Made by a program: the position numbers and the translations under genes
Part shown: positions 26,239 through 34,335 of the stretch, in pieces
Layout: the number at the start of each line of letters is the position of its first letter
Numbering within the stretch: the stretch's first letter is position 1
The notes under the pieces: generated by a model
The model's database searches: none
What the model saw: only the letters and a program-made list of their open reading frames with translations
What the model was told of the DNA's origin: nothing
Assembly: GCA_009784025.1 (NCBI GenBank)
Contig: WQVK01000013.1
Location: forward strand, 1 to 57,113
Length of the DNA: 57,113 nt
From: Defluviitaleaceae bacterium
GTDB taxonomy: Bacteria; Bacillota; Clostridia; Lachnospirales; WQUN01
Direction of reading: 5' to 3'

Positions 26239-26782
26239 ATCTAAACCGACAATAAATGAAATCTATACGCAGTACATTCATGACGATGCGTTGCGACGTG
26301 GTGCAGAGGTATTGTTCAATATTGCAACCGAGCATAAAATGCGCAACCGCTGGATGTCGTACAACTCCTTTACGTTCACATATCGGGGCGTGAACGTGTT
26401 CAATATCACCATGCGGGCAACTATGTCCAACAAAGGAGTACGCAAAATAGACCCCACGAACCATTTTATTGTGGGATTATCTCTCGGTATGATGCAGGAA
26501 GTAGAACGGATTTTGCTTGCACACCCGGAAGAAATGCGGCGTGAGTACCTTAACAACCACGGTATATCCTGTGGGGTATGCGCCGGAACACCGGATGGAC
26601 GTATAATCCGCGGGCTTGATTGCGATAAAACGCTTATGTTTAACGAAGGGGGCGAAACCCATTATCTATGTACGATAAATATGGGGTACGCCTGTCACAA
26701 CCCTACGCCGGAACAGTTTGACATAATAGAGCGGTTTATATTAGCGCGTATCGCCGCCATTGACGAAATGAAATCAAAATAA
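26231..26782 (+). CDS. Unknown Cys-rich protein, partner of MerR-GyrI
   Basis: 183 residues, ATG inside the end of the regulator gene. Family not recognised. It begins with a helical YTQYIHDDALRRGAEVLF segment, has beta-rich stretches (SFTFTYRGVNVFNITMRAT), then a Cys cluster GISCGVCAGTPDG, GLDCDKT, HYLCTINMGYACHN, and a C-terminal helix (FDIIERFILARIAAI). Length, start and the C-x-VCA cluster resemble the product at 9803, which also follows a MerR-GyrI gene. Tight coupling suggests it acts on, or is needed with, whatever the regulator senses. No catalytic function can be assigned. Confidence 0.75.
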   Translation: MPESKPTINEIYTQYIHDDALRRGAEVLFNIATEHKMRNRWMSYNSFTFTYRGVNVFNITMRATMSNKGVRKIDPTNHFIVGLSLGMMQEVERILLAHPEEMRREYLNNHGISCGVCAGTPDGRIIRGLDCDKTLMFNEGGETHYLCTINMGYACHNPTPEQFDIIERFILARIAAIDEMKSK

Positions 26783-26795
26783 GGGAGAAGAAAGC

Positions 26796-27038
26796 ATGGC
26801 AAATTTCACAAGCCTTGAGGGGCATTTGTATGTAAAGGACGTTAAAGAAGCCTTTGCGTTTTATGGCAAGGCGTTGGGTATGGTGGCTGTCCCGCATCAT
26901 GGATACGACATTTTAACTTTGGATGGCAAGCATTTTTTCCACATTTTTGAAGCAGCACCGACAGCCCAAGATATTCCGATACCATTTTGGACGAATGCTG
27001 ATTATTTTCCAAGCGCAAATCCTTCCATAATTGTATAA
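26796..27038 (+). pseudogene. Truncated VOC (PhnB/glyoxalase-like) gene
   Basis: 80 residues behind AAGGGAGAAGAAAGC. It opens as a normal VOC protein (GHLYVKDVKEAFAFYGKALG, then HFFHIFEAAP), but stops after about one beta-alpha-beta module where full-length relatives continue for another 60-70 residues. The sequence after the stop has no matching continuation in any frame that I can see. It follows the MerR cassette by 13 bp and is probably a 3'-truncated remnant; a half-size domain working as a dimer is less likely. Confidence 0.65.
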
Positions 27039-27099
27039 CCCTTTAGGCAAAAACTAAGAAGGGCCGAAAAACACAGCCCTCCTTAACTTTTGCTTAAGC

Positions 27100-27250
27100 T
27101 CTGCTATATATTCCAATGCTAAAGTTTTTGCCTAGCTTTTTTCAAATGTAACCCGAAAAAAATCGGGCGGCACAAAGTGCCGGGTTCGCTTTGCTAACCT
27201 TATGAAAAGCGGGTGGATGTGGCTGGTTGGTTGCTACGCAACCTGCTTGC
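27100..27250 (-). repeat. Family E repeat (inverted)
   Basis: TTCCAATGCTAAAGTTTTTG, CTTTTTTCAAATGTAACCCG, ATCGGGCGGCACAAAGTGCC, GGGTTCGCTTTGCTAACC, GAAAAGCGGGTGGATGTGG: the modules of the 24893 copy in reverse. It fills most of the 250-bp gap 27039-27288. Confidence 0.75.
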
Positions 27251-27288
27251 CCAAGCATCCGGGGGCGAAGCCCGCGGCCCTAGCTATA

Positions 27289-28443
27289 TCACCCAAAAAA
27301 CCAGCGCCTAAACAGCCTGTCCATCATATCCCCTACAGATGCCCTGTCTATAGGCTCTGCTACTACAAGCTCGCTGCGGCCTACTTCTTCGCCTTCCCAG
27401 GTGTAGATTACTTCGCCAGCGGTTTGCCCAGCTTGGATGGGGGCGTCTAGGGCTTCGTGGACTATTACTTCGCTTTCTAGGGTAACATGCTTGCCTTTGG
27501 GGGCTAGCATGTTGGTTTGTTCTTTTATTACAACGGGTGCGGATTCCGTTTTGCCTTTGTAGATTTGAATCTCGCCCATTTGAGTGCCGGCTTCTTCTTT
27601 GGCTATTAGGGCGTAGTTGGCGTAGCCGTAATCGAGTAGTTTCATGGCAGAGTCGAAGCGGGTGGTAGGGTCTGGCGCGGCTAGGATTACGGCTATAAGC
27701 TGCATTCCTTCCTTCTCTGCCGTGGCGGATATGCAGTATAGGGCTTCAGATGTAGAGCCTGTTTTAAGGCCGGTTGCGCCGCTATAGTTGCGTATTAGCT
27801 TGTTTGTGTTCGTTAGGCCAAATTCTTCTTCGCCACGGGCGGTTTTGTGGGTGATGGTGTCTAGACGGGTTTTGGCATATTGGAAAACGCCCGGGTGTTT
27901 TAGTATTAACTCCCGTGACATGAGGGCGATATCGTAGGCTGTAGTGGTATGCCCTGCTGCGTCTAGGCCGCTGGCGTTTTTGAATGTGGTGTTTTCCATG
28001 CCAATGGCTGCGGCCTTATTGTTCATGGCGGTAACGAAGGCATCTTCGCTGCCGGATACAAACTCTGCCATGGCCACGGCGGCGTCGTTGGCCGAGGCTA
28101 TCACGATGGATTTGGTTAAATCACGTACGGTTTGTTGCTCGTTTACTTCCAAGAAAATTTGGCTGCCGCCCATAGAAGCCGCATGGGCGCTAACTGTGAC
28201 GATATCGTCCCAGGCGATGCGCTCTTGTTCTATGGCTTCGTAGATTAGCAGCATGGTCATTACCTTTGTAACCGAAGCCGGCGAGAGTTTTGTGTGGCCG
28301 TTGTTTTCGTGAAGCACCTTGCCGGTTTCGGTTTCCATAAGCAGGCTGGCTTTGGAATCCACGGCTATGGCGTGGGCGCTGCTACCCATGCATAGGCATA
28401 AAACAAATGCGAAAGCGAAAATTTTAAAAGAATATTTAATCAT
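27289..28443 (-). CDS. dacF: D-alanyl-D-alanine carboxypeptidase (DacF type)
   Basis: 384 residues from the ATG at 28443 behind GGGAGGA. Signal peptide 1-23 (ends SSAHA). Peptidase S11 domain with all three active-site motifs: SPASVTKVM (Ser nucleophile and Lys), SANDAAVA (SxN) and GLKTGSTSEA (KTG), then the C-terminal PBP5-type beta domain and a short amphipathic tail (MMDRLFRRWFFG) that would anchor it to the membrane surface. It trims the terminal D-Ala from peptidoglycan. DacF and DacB paralogs in spore formers act during sporulation. Its ribosome-binding site lies in a hairpin. Confidence 0.92.
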   Translation of the reverse strand: MIKYSFKIFAFAFVLCLCMGSSAHAIAVDSKASLLMETETGKVLHENNGHTKLSPASVTKVMTMLLIYEAIEQERIAWDDIVTVSAHAASMGGSQIFLEVNEQQTVRDLTKSIVIASANDAAVAMAEFVSGSEDAFVTAMNNKAAAIGMENTTFKNASGLDAAGHTTTAYDIALMSRELILKHPGVFQYAKTRLDTITHKTARGEEEFGLTNTNKLIRNYSGATGLKTGSTSEALYCISATAEKEGMQLIAVILAAPDPTTRFDSAMKLLDYGYANYALIAKEEAGTQMGEIQIYKGKTESAPVVIKEQTNMLAPKGKHVTLESEVIVHEALDAPIQAGQTAGEVIYTWEGEEVGRSELVVAEPIDRASVGDMMDRLFRRWFFG

Positions 28444-28496
28444 AAAAAAAGTCCTCCCGAATCTTGTGCTTTTCAAGATTAGGTTGGACTTTTTTT
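28444..28496 (-). promoter_or_regulatory. 5'-leader hairpin covering the dacF ribosome-binding site
   Basis: In the minus-strand transcript AAAAAAAGTCC pairs with GGACTTTTTTT and AATCTTG with CAAGATT, placing GGGAGGA inside or next to the stem. The structure ends at the ATG. It may limit dacF translation or act as a terminator in either direction. Confidence 0.6.
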
Positions 28497-28517
28497 CAAA
28501 TCTTATTCATTTTTTAT

Positions 28518-28563
28518 TAGAGTTCTTCTGAAATCGCTAAAAACCCGGTTTCGAAAGAAGTCT
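28518..28563 (+). repeat. Family B repeat, short form
   Basis: TAGAGTTCTTCTGAAATCGC then GGTTTCGAAAGAAGTCTA: only the two ends of family B joined (46 bp). Its last CTA supplies the TAG stop of the anti-sigma gene on the minus strand. Confidence 0.75.
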
Positions 28564-29275
28564 ATTTCAAACCCTGTGCAACAGCCATGCGCACCGCTTC
28601 GTCAACCCTAACGCTGTTAACGGCGTACATCATGTTGCCGTATACTATCCGCACTATGCCATCCCAAATGACGGCAGGGCGGCCGTTTATCTCAATTTCT
28701 TCCTGGTAGGGCGAAAATGTAGGCAAGCCCCATTCGCTATCCCATGACGAAATCACGATAAAAATAAACCCATCGCCATCCGTGTATGAAATGGTCAATG
28801 CCACCCAGTCGTCCTCCGTGGAAAGTTCAGCTTCATGAAGCACAAACCCTTCCGGCATATAGCTTGGAAGAAGCGGATTCTCCAGCGGGAAATGCCCTAA
28901 AGCATCCTCAAGCGTGGCATCTTGAGCCACTACTTCAATGATAAAAACCTCGTCGCTGCCCTCAACTCTAACTTCTGCGCCGCCAGTGGTTACAAACGGT
29001 CCATCTTCCGGGTTTAGTATCGTGCCATCGCCCCGCATGAAAATCACTTCTCTTTGCAAGTACCAGTTGCCCATAACCACCGCAACGCCAGTAATAATCA
29101 TTAGTGCGGCAACAATAGCCTCCATGGTAAAAGGCTTCCTTAATCTACGTTTGTTCATAAAAGTCTCCTTCTGCAATTTTGTTTTGATTGCCATCAAGCC
29201 CTGCTCGATATCGCAATCCGCAGAAAAATCCACGCCCCTACATTTTTCTAAAAAACCTTCATTTAAGCGCTTCAT
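28562..29275 (-). CDS. Anti-sigma factor-like membrane protein with DUF4367
   Basis: 237 residues. A short cytoplasmic N-terminus (1-48) is followed by one TM helix (about 50-70, TMEAIVAALMIITGVAVVMG), then an extracytoplasmic region with a DUF4367-like domain (LLPSYMPEGFVLHEAELS; WVALTISYTDGDGFIFIV). The ATG overlaps the stop of the upstream ECF sigma gene by 4 bp. This layout is typical of an anti-sigma factor that holds the sigma factor at the membrane and releases it on an envelope signal. The stop codon lies within a short family B repeat, so the C-terminus may have been altered. Confidence 0.8.
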   Translation of the reverse strand: MKRLNEGFLEKCRGVDFSADCDIEQGLMAIKTKLQKETFMNKRRLRKPFTMEAIVAALMIITGVAVVMGNWYLQREVIFMRGDGTILNPEDGPFVTTGGAEVRVEGSDEVFIIEVVAQDATLEDALGHFPLENPLLPSYMPEGFVLHEAELSTEDDWVALTISYTDGDGFIFIVISSWDSEWGLPTFSPYQEEIEINGRPAVIWDGIVRIVYGNMMYAVNSVRVDEAVRMAVAQGLK

Positions 29276-29817
29276 TCTCCATCCTCCTTCATAATGCTGC
29301 GCAGCTTATCCAATGCGCGGTGGGCTGTTACCCCCACATTAGACGTGCTTATCCCCAGTATGTTAGCGATTTCGGCATGTGTTAAATTCGTGGCAAATTT
29401 CATGGAAAGTACCTGGCGCTCGCGGTCTTTTAGCCTGGCCATGGCCAGCATTAATGTCCGGTTGTTTTCGTTGGCCACGGCAATTTCATCTGGCTGGCGG
29501 CCAGACGATACAACCTGAAGCAGCCCGCCTAGGGTCACAAAATGTCTACGCATTTTCTTGCGTAAATAATCCGTCACCTGGTTTTTGGCTATGCCAATAA
29601 GCCAAGCCTCCACTGGCAAATCTGGATTATAACAAGCAATATTGCGCAAAAATTTCTCGAAAACAAGGCTAACAAGCTCCTCCGTATCATGATGGTTATT
29701 GATGCGAAACGCTACATAATTATAAACATTTCTAAAATACCGACGATAAACATCATCAAAAGAAGGGATTTCTGAACCAGCCGAATCTCCAAAAATCATA
29801 CCCAAATCAGTATCCAA
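29272..29817 (-). CDS. ECF-type RNA polymerase sigma factor
   Basis: 181 residues starting at a TTG (29817) five bases after GGAGG. Sigma region 2 spans about 22-90 (VYRRYFRNVYNYVAFRINN; EAWLIGIAKNQVTDYLRK) and region 4 about 120-175 (LKDRERQVLSMKFATNLTHA; EIANILGISTSNVGVTAHRA), with no region 3, so an ECF sigma factor. The 4-bp overlap with the anti-sigma gene indicates coupled synthesis. Targets are unknown; dacF, next door, is one candidate because envelope-stress sigma factors often control wall enzymes. Confidence 0.92.
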   Translation of the reverse strand: MDTDLGMIFGDSAGSEIPSFDDVYRRYFRNVYNYVAFRINNHHDTEELVSLVFEKFLRNIACYNPDLPVEAWLIGIAKNQVTDYLRKKMRRHFVTLGGLLQVVSSGRQPDEIAVANENNRTLMLAMARLKDRERQVLSMKFATNLTHAEIANILGISTSNVGVTAHRALDKLRSIMKEDGE

Positions 29818-30049
29818 GTTGGCCTCCTTCGCAAAATATTTTGTAAGCTTACATCAATGAATACGTAGGAACATGAATTTCATTACATGAAAAGACTACC
29901 CAAAATGGTGATTTTGCAAAATTTTCATCAAAAGTTTTTGACGAAAATTTCACACGAAAATTGATTGTTGTAATAATAGGCTTGTTTAGCGGGCTTGCAA
30001 GCACATTGGTTGGATTAAATTGGCAAAACCGTTAATAGAATCAAAAAAA

Positions 30050-30103
30050 ATGGTACCATACGGTACCGTTTTGGCAAAATTACGGTACCGTATGGTACCA
30101 TTT
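30050..30103. repeat. Family A repeat: GGTACC inverted repeat
   Basis: GGTACCATACGGTACC (30052-30067) and its exact reverse complement (30084-30099), followed by TTTTT. The 425-bp gap 29818-30242 holds this and the family C copy; no gene is seen. Confidence 0.85.
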
Positions 30104-30175
30104 TTCTAGTAGCGAGCATCAAAAAAACTACCCCAGACATTTTTGCATTGAAATGTCATAAAAGGGAGGCGTATG

Positions 30176-30267
30176 GTGAAATAATTCCAAATCGGTCTCG
30201 TCTGCTGTGGCAAAAACGCCTGAAACACCTCGTCTCGGCGTTTTAGGTGGAGCGGCTATATTTCACT
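30176..30267 (+). repeat. Family C/D hybrid repeat
   Basis: Starts GTGAAATAATTCCAAATCGG like family C, but near the far end reads TTTTAGGTGGAGCGGCTATA (the end of family D) before TTTCAC. It looks like a recombinant or nested element. Confidence 0.75.
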
Positions 30268-30350
30268 ATGCTTGAAAAAATGAAGGGCTCTATTTCTGGC
30301 TTTCGGCGCTCACCAGCCCTCCTGCTAGCAATAATCAGCTTAATAATTAC

Positions 30351-30380
30351 AAAAAAATCCACCCAAAAGGGTGGATTAAA
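30351..30380 (-). terminator. ftsZ terminator
   Basis: Minus strand: AATCCACCC-TTTT-GGGTGGATT followed by TTTTT, ending about 35 bp after the ftsZ stop. Confidence 0.9.
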
Positions 30381-30390
30381 ATCACTAAAA

Positions 30391-31578
30391 TCATTTATCA
30401 TTTCTATCTCTGTTATTACCCCTGCGCCAATCCCGAAGGAATGCCGGTGCAGCCACATCTTCCGAAACAAGGCGGAAGTTAGAATTGCGGATAGGCTCAA
30501 GTTCCTCGCGGGCTTCTTGCAGCTGGAATTCTGATGGTCTGCTTCTTGGCTGGTCAAATGGCCTATCTTCCCTGCCTGGGTCAGATACGAAATTTACTTC
30601 CCGGCCGTCTGGGTCTTGCAGGCCTGTGGCAATCAATGTTACCACAACTTCATCCTTAAGGTTTTCGTCAATAGCTGTGCCAAAAATAATCTCTGCATCT
30701 GGCGCAACTTCTTCCCGCAAATATTCAGAAGCTTGTCCAACTTCCTTCAGCGACATGCTGGCGTCTCCGGCAAAGCTAATAAGTATGGATTTTGCACCTT
30801 GGATAGAAGTTTCAAGAAGCGGGCTGTTTATGGCTGCTTTTAGGGCTGTTTCAATCTTGTTCTTGCCTGTGCCGCTACCTATGCCCATATGGGCTATGCC
30901 GCCGTCTTTCATTATAGTTTTTACGTCTGCGAAGTCTAGGTTTATAAGCCCATCGCCTAAGATAACGCCGCTAAGCCCAACAACGCCCTGCCGCAGAACT
31001 TCATCAGCCTGCTTGAAAGCCTCAACAATAGAAACATCGTCGCCAATTACCTGCAGAAGATTTTCATTGGGTATTACAATGAGAGTATCAACGTTTTTGC
31101 GTAGTTCTTCAATGCCCTCAAGGGCATAGCGCATACGTGGCTTGCCTTCAAAGTTGAAAGGTTTGGTAACTACCGCAACTGTAAGAATGTCCTCGCCGGC
31201 TTCTTTAGCGTAAGAGGCTATAACTGGGGCAGCCCCAGTGCCTGTGCCGCCGCCCATCCCCGCCGTAACGAAGAGAAGCTCTGTATTGCTTATTGCGTTT
31301 TTAATAGTTTCGCGAGATTCCTCGGCTGCTTTGCGGCCTTGTTCTGGCCTGCCGCCTGCGCCTAGGCCTTTGGTTTGCTTTTCGCCAAGTTGGATGCGGA
31401 TAGGCGCTTTGGATTTAAGAAGCGCTTTATTGTCTGTATTTGCCGAAATAAAGTCGATATGTTCGACTCCAGCTTCAATCATGCGGTCTACGGCATTGTT
31501 TCCGCCCCCGCCCACGCCTATAACTTTAATGCGCGCACGGAGTTCCTGTGTAGTTTCGATATCTATCATATCTATCAA
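30391..31578 (-). CDS. ftsZ: Cell division protein FtsZ
   Basis: 395 residues; starts at a TTG (31578) eight bases after AGGAGG. Tubulin-like GTPase: IKVIGVGGGGNNAVDRM, ISANTD, the signature GGGTGTGAAP near residue 110, the T7 loop NLDFADVKTIM with the catalytic Asp, then a variable linker (about 325-370) and a conserved C-terminal peptide (VAAPAFLRDWRRG) that docks to membrane anchors. It forms the division ring. No ftsA lies beside it; ftsQ is the next gene upstream on the same strand but has its own unit. Confidence 0.97.
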   Translation of the reverse strand: MIDMIDIETTQELRARIKVIGVGGGGNNAVDRMIEAGVEHIDFISANTDNKALLKSKAPIRIQLGEKQTKGLGAGGRPEQGRKAAEESRETIKNAISNTELLFVTAGMGGGTGTGAAPVIASYAKEAGEDILTVAVVTKPFNFEGKPRMRYALEGIEELRKNVDTLIVIPNENLLQVIGDDVSIVEAFKQADEVLRQGVVGLSGVILGDGLINLDFADVKTIMKDGGIAHMGIGSGTGKNKIETALKAAINSPLLETSIQGAKSILISFAGDASMSLKEVGQASEYLREEVAPDAEIIFGTAIDENLKDEVVVTLIATGLQDPDGREVNFVSDPGREDRPFDQPRSRPSEFQLQEAREELEPIRNSNFRLVSEDVAAPAFLRDWRRGNNRDRNDK

Positions 31579-31618
31579 TTCTAAAACCTCCTAGAGGAGT
31601 ATGCTATTCAACTGCCTT

Positions 31619-31647
31619 ACTATACACGGTAAATCATCAAATTGCAA
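31619..31647 (-). promoter_or_regulatory. Sigma-A promoter for ftsZ
   Basis: Minus-strand TTGCAA (31647-31642), 17-bp spacer, TATAGT (31624-31619), 41 bp before the ftsZ start. Confidence 0.7.
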
Positions 31648-31668
31648 CATAAATTTAATAATTTTATA

Positions 31669-31777
31669 ATGAAATAATTCGAAATCGGTCTTGTCTGTCG
31701 TGGCAAAAGCGCCCGGAACGCCTTATCTCGGCGTTCTGGGTGTCGCTTGGGCGAGACCGCTTCTCATTTATTTAACT
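31669..31777 (+). repeat. Family C repeat between ftsQ and ftsZ
   Basis: AATGAAATAATTCGAAATCG ... GGGCGAGACCGCTTCTC and ATTTATTTAACTAT; 109 bp with an inner GGCGTTCTGG hairpin. It begins 10 bp after the ftsQ stop and may terminate or dampen read-through into ftsZ. Confidence 0.8.
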
Positions 31778-31786
31778 ATACGATAT

Positions 31787-32509
31787 TTATTGGAGAATGA
31801 CAAAAAAATGCTCGTTTTGGTTATGTCCAATGTACGCAAACCCACGCATATCCTCGGCATTTGGCAGGGAATCTAATATTGCGACTACGGTGCGGATTTT
31901 TTCATCTGCGCCGGCGGCATCGCCTACATTAAATTCGATATTGCCAATCATGATTCGAACATTGTAGGGGTCTGAAACTATCATGTGGGATACGCGATGG
32001 ATTAAATCATACTGGTTTAGCAGCTGGGCGTATAGGACTACGGTTCTGAAAGAGTATGTTTCTGGCACGTCTAGCAGCTCGCCCAGCACGAAGCGGTTAA
32101 ACTGCACCCCTTCAAGCACCGGCAAAGGTTCTGTGAAATAAGAACGCACCTCTATCACACGCCCCTGGTCGTCTATGGACAGGAAACTGCCTGGTACATG
32201 CTCTATATAGGCTACCACGCGCCGTTCTTGTACCGTAACATACAAACGGCCAGGGATGTCGCGCTGGATAGACACATAGCCAATATGGAAATTCTCTAGC
32301 ACACGGCGGCGGGCGGCAGATAAATTTGCAAAAAGGATGTTGGTATTGTTGCCGAAATCCAGCTTGGCTAAGATTTCTGCCTGGGAAACATTGTAATTGC
32401 CCGCGATTTCAATTTCCCGGATATTAAAATACGGCGAAGCCAGAAACAGCGCCAGGCCAAACGCAATAGCCCCAAGGCCAAGCACTATTTTGAATTTGAG
32501 GCTTCTCAT
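31787..32509 (-). CDS. ftsQ: Cell division protein FtsQ/DivIB
   Basis: 240 residues: short cytoplasmic N-terminus, one TM helix (about 7-25), a POTRA domain (FNIREIEIAGNYNVSQAEIL; LSAARRRVLENFHIGYVSIQ; RDIPGRLYVTVQERRVVAYI) and the beta domain (FLSIDDQGRVIEV). It bridges early and late divisome proteins and regulates septal wall synthesis with FtsL and FtsB. The ATG overlaps the stop of the NYN-domain gene upstream by 4 bp (ATGA), so the two are coupled; the usual neighbours murB or murG are missing. Confidence 0.9.
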   Translation of the reverse strand: MRSLKFKIVLGLGAIAFGLALFLASPYFNIREIEIAGNYNVSQAEILAKLDFGNNTNILFANLSAARRRVLENFHIGYVSIQRDIPGRLYVTVQERRVVAYIEHVPGSFLSIDDQGRVIEVRSYFTEPLPVLEGVQFNRFVLGELLDVPETYSFRTVVLYAQLLNQYDLIHRVSHMIVSDPYNVRIMIGNIEFNVGDAAGADEKIRTVVAILDSLPNAEDMRGFAYIGHNQNEHFFVILQ

Positions 32510-34050
32510 TGTGCAACAAGCTTGGCTTCAAGCCATTTTATGAAGCGTTCCTTGTGCTGGCTTTGCACCCATTCCTTAAAAATGAGATAGCGGCGGCCGT
32601 TAAAGGTAAATGGCTCTTTCCAATACTTTAGCTTGCCCCCTTGGATGCGGGCTTCTTCGATATTGTCACGGGCTTTTAGTTCTTTGAATATGGGGGTACG
32701 CACGCCAAAAGTGGCTGAGGAATATTTTGCGGTGGTTAGCTTTTTTGCCTCGGCAGGGGGGATTGTTTCTAGTTTTGCCACTGCTTCAAATTGAGATTTT
32801 ATCCAGCGGCGGATAGAGATTTCTTTGTTTGCGTTTGCTTCGGCTGGTTCTTCTGTTGGGATGGACTGCTCTTTTTTGGGGCGGCCTCGTTTTTTTGTGG
32901 AGGCTGTGGCTGGTGTTTCTTCTGGTCTTGCGGGTTCTTGCTTAGTTTTCTTGTTGTTTGGTTTTTTTGCTGGTTCTTCCGGTTGTTTTGAGGGTGTTTC
33001 AGCAGCAGGGGCTTGTGGGGTGACAGAATATATGAAGGATTGCCCTGTTGGCACATTAAACACTGTGTTGTAGCGACTGCCGTCTTCTGTTGTAATTAGC
33101 AGGCCTTTTACATCTTCCACTATATCGCCCTCGGCATCTTCCCTGGGGGCGATTAGTAGGACATTTTTTTTATCCGGCATGGAATAAATGCAATATGGGC
33201 TGCCAGTTAGCACCAGCGCCAAGTACTCCCAAAGCCGCATAAAACCATGCCGGCGCACTTTAAAGCCCGGTAAATAATGGTTTACATAATTTGTGAAAAT
33301 AGAAACTTCCAGCCCGGGCTGGCCTTTTGTTGCCTCTACAAAAACGGCCTCCATAAGCTGCCGCACAACATGCATGCAGCCAGATTTATCCCCAAGGTCA
33401 CGGAAAACTTCTAACCCTGCGGCTTCCAGGGCTTCTGTGTACTTTGTTTTTGGCAGCTTGCCATGGACGCTTAGTGGGGTTGCTTTTTTAGGCTCTGGCA
33501 TTGGCTGGCCAATGGGTACCACAGATTGAGGATGGTTAACATTTTTGCCAGAAGTAGTGGCAAAAAGCGCGGTGTCTGTCTTCTCTAGCCCAATAAAATA
33601 ATCACATGCATTGCGGAAAATATTGTTGGTGACAATGCTAAAACTGCAACCGATTACCCGCTTGCCATGCTCATGCAGTTTTTTTGCCAAAAATGCAAAA
33701 ATCCCATCGCCGCTGGCAATGACAAAATTCTCGATATCGTCACGCCTGGCAGCAAGGTCAACTGCATCTATAATCAAGCTTACATCCGCTGCATTTTTCA
33801 ATTTATCATGTTGGTTTGTGTTGAAAATTTGCACAGGTTCTATGCCGACTTGCAGCGTACTGCTGCGTAAGTTTTTATGGTTGGGCACAGACCAATCTGC
33901 ATAGGCTCGCTGTATGCTAACCCCGGTCACGCCATCCATATCCAACACTCGCCTATAGATTTCTTCCAAATACAAAACAGTATTTGATTTGCTGCTAAAA
34001 ATCCCCATCAAATTTTCGATATCGTAAAAAATTACGGTATTACTTGCCAT
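32506..34050 (-). CDS. NYN-domain (LabA/DUF88) protein with OST-HTH/LOTUS-like domain
   Basis: 514 residues. NYN/PIN-like nuclease fold at about 1-155 with acidic residues in the expected places (IFYDIENLMG; DVSLIIDAVDLA; FVIASGDGIFAFLAKKLHEH). An OST-HTH (LOTUS)-like RNA-binding domain follows at about 190-310 (PKTKYTEALEAAGLEVFRDL; FKVRRHGFMRLWEYLALVL), then a Lys/Pro/Glu-rich disordered stretch (350-410) and a C-terminal domain of about 100 residues I do not recognise. NYN proteins are ribonucleases or RNA-binding proteins. It is translationally coupled to ftsQ, which suggests a link between RNA turnover and division, unproven. Confidence 0.83.
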   Translation of the reverse strand: MASNTVIFYDIENLMGIFSSKSNTVLYLEEIYRRVLDMDGVTGVSIQRAYADWSVPNHKNLRSSTLQVGIEPVQIFNTNQHDKLKNAADVSLIIDAVDLAARRDDIENFVIASGDGIFAFLAKKLHEHGKRVIGCSFSIVTNNIFRNACDYFIGLEKTDTALFATTSGKNVNHPQSVVPIGQPMPEPKKATPLSVHGKLPKTKYTEALEAAGLEVFRDLGDKSGCMHVVRQLMEAVFVEATKGQPGLEVSIFTNYVNHYLPGFKVRRHGFMRLWEYLALVLTGSPYCIYSMPDKKNVLLIAPREDAEGDIVEDVKGLLITTEDGSRYNTVFNVPTGQSFIYSVTPQAPAAETPSKQPEEPAKKPNNKKTKQEPARPEETPATASTKKRGRPKKEQSIPTEEPAEANANKEISIRRWIKSQFEAVAKLETIPPAEAKKLTTAKYSSATFGVRTPIFKELKARDNIEEARIQGGKLKYWKEPFTFNGRRYLIFKEWVQSQHKERFIKWLEAKLVAQ

Positions 34051-34069
34051 AAGTTGTCTCCTTACTAAA

Positions 34070-34171
34070 TAGACTTCCTCCGAAATTCCCGCAGGGGGTT
34101 TCGGAAAAGTTACATTTTAAGTCTTTTGCTTCTTCTGAAACTACGTTTTTTGCAATCTCAGAAGAACTTTA
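34070..34171 (-). repeat. Family B repeat (inverted)
   Basis: TAGACTTCCTCCGAAATTCC ... CTCAGAAGAACTTTA with TTACATTTTAAGTCTTTTGC inside: the family B sequence on the other strand, 20 bp upstream of the NYN gene. Confidence 0.8.
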
Positions 34172-34184
34172 ACACAAAACCGTC

Positions 34185-34285
34185 CCAGGCTTTGCCTGCC
34201 TAACCCGGCACAAGCTGCCGCCCGATTTTTCGGGTTACATGCTGCAGTGCCAAAGTTTGCTGGGGTGCGTGTCCAATGCCCTCAC
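34185..34285 (+). repeat. Family E repeat
   Basis: AAAACCGTCCCAGGCTTTGC, AACCCGGCACAAGCTGCCGC, CCGATTTTTCGGGTTACATG, CCAAAGTTTGCTGGGGTGCG: E modules in a rearranged order. Confidence 0.6.
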
Positions 34286-34296
34286 GGTTTTTGCTA

Positions 34297-34335
34297 AAAA
34301 TTCTCAATTATTATAACATTGTTATTGAGAATTAC
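34297..34335 (-). terminator. Terminator overlapping the DUF2161 stop codon
   Basis: Minus strand: AATTCTCAATAACA pairs with TTATAATAATTGAGAATT, then TTTT. The 5' arm contains the last two codons and the TAA. Confidence 0.7.
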
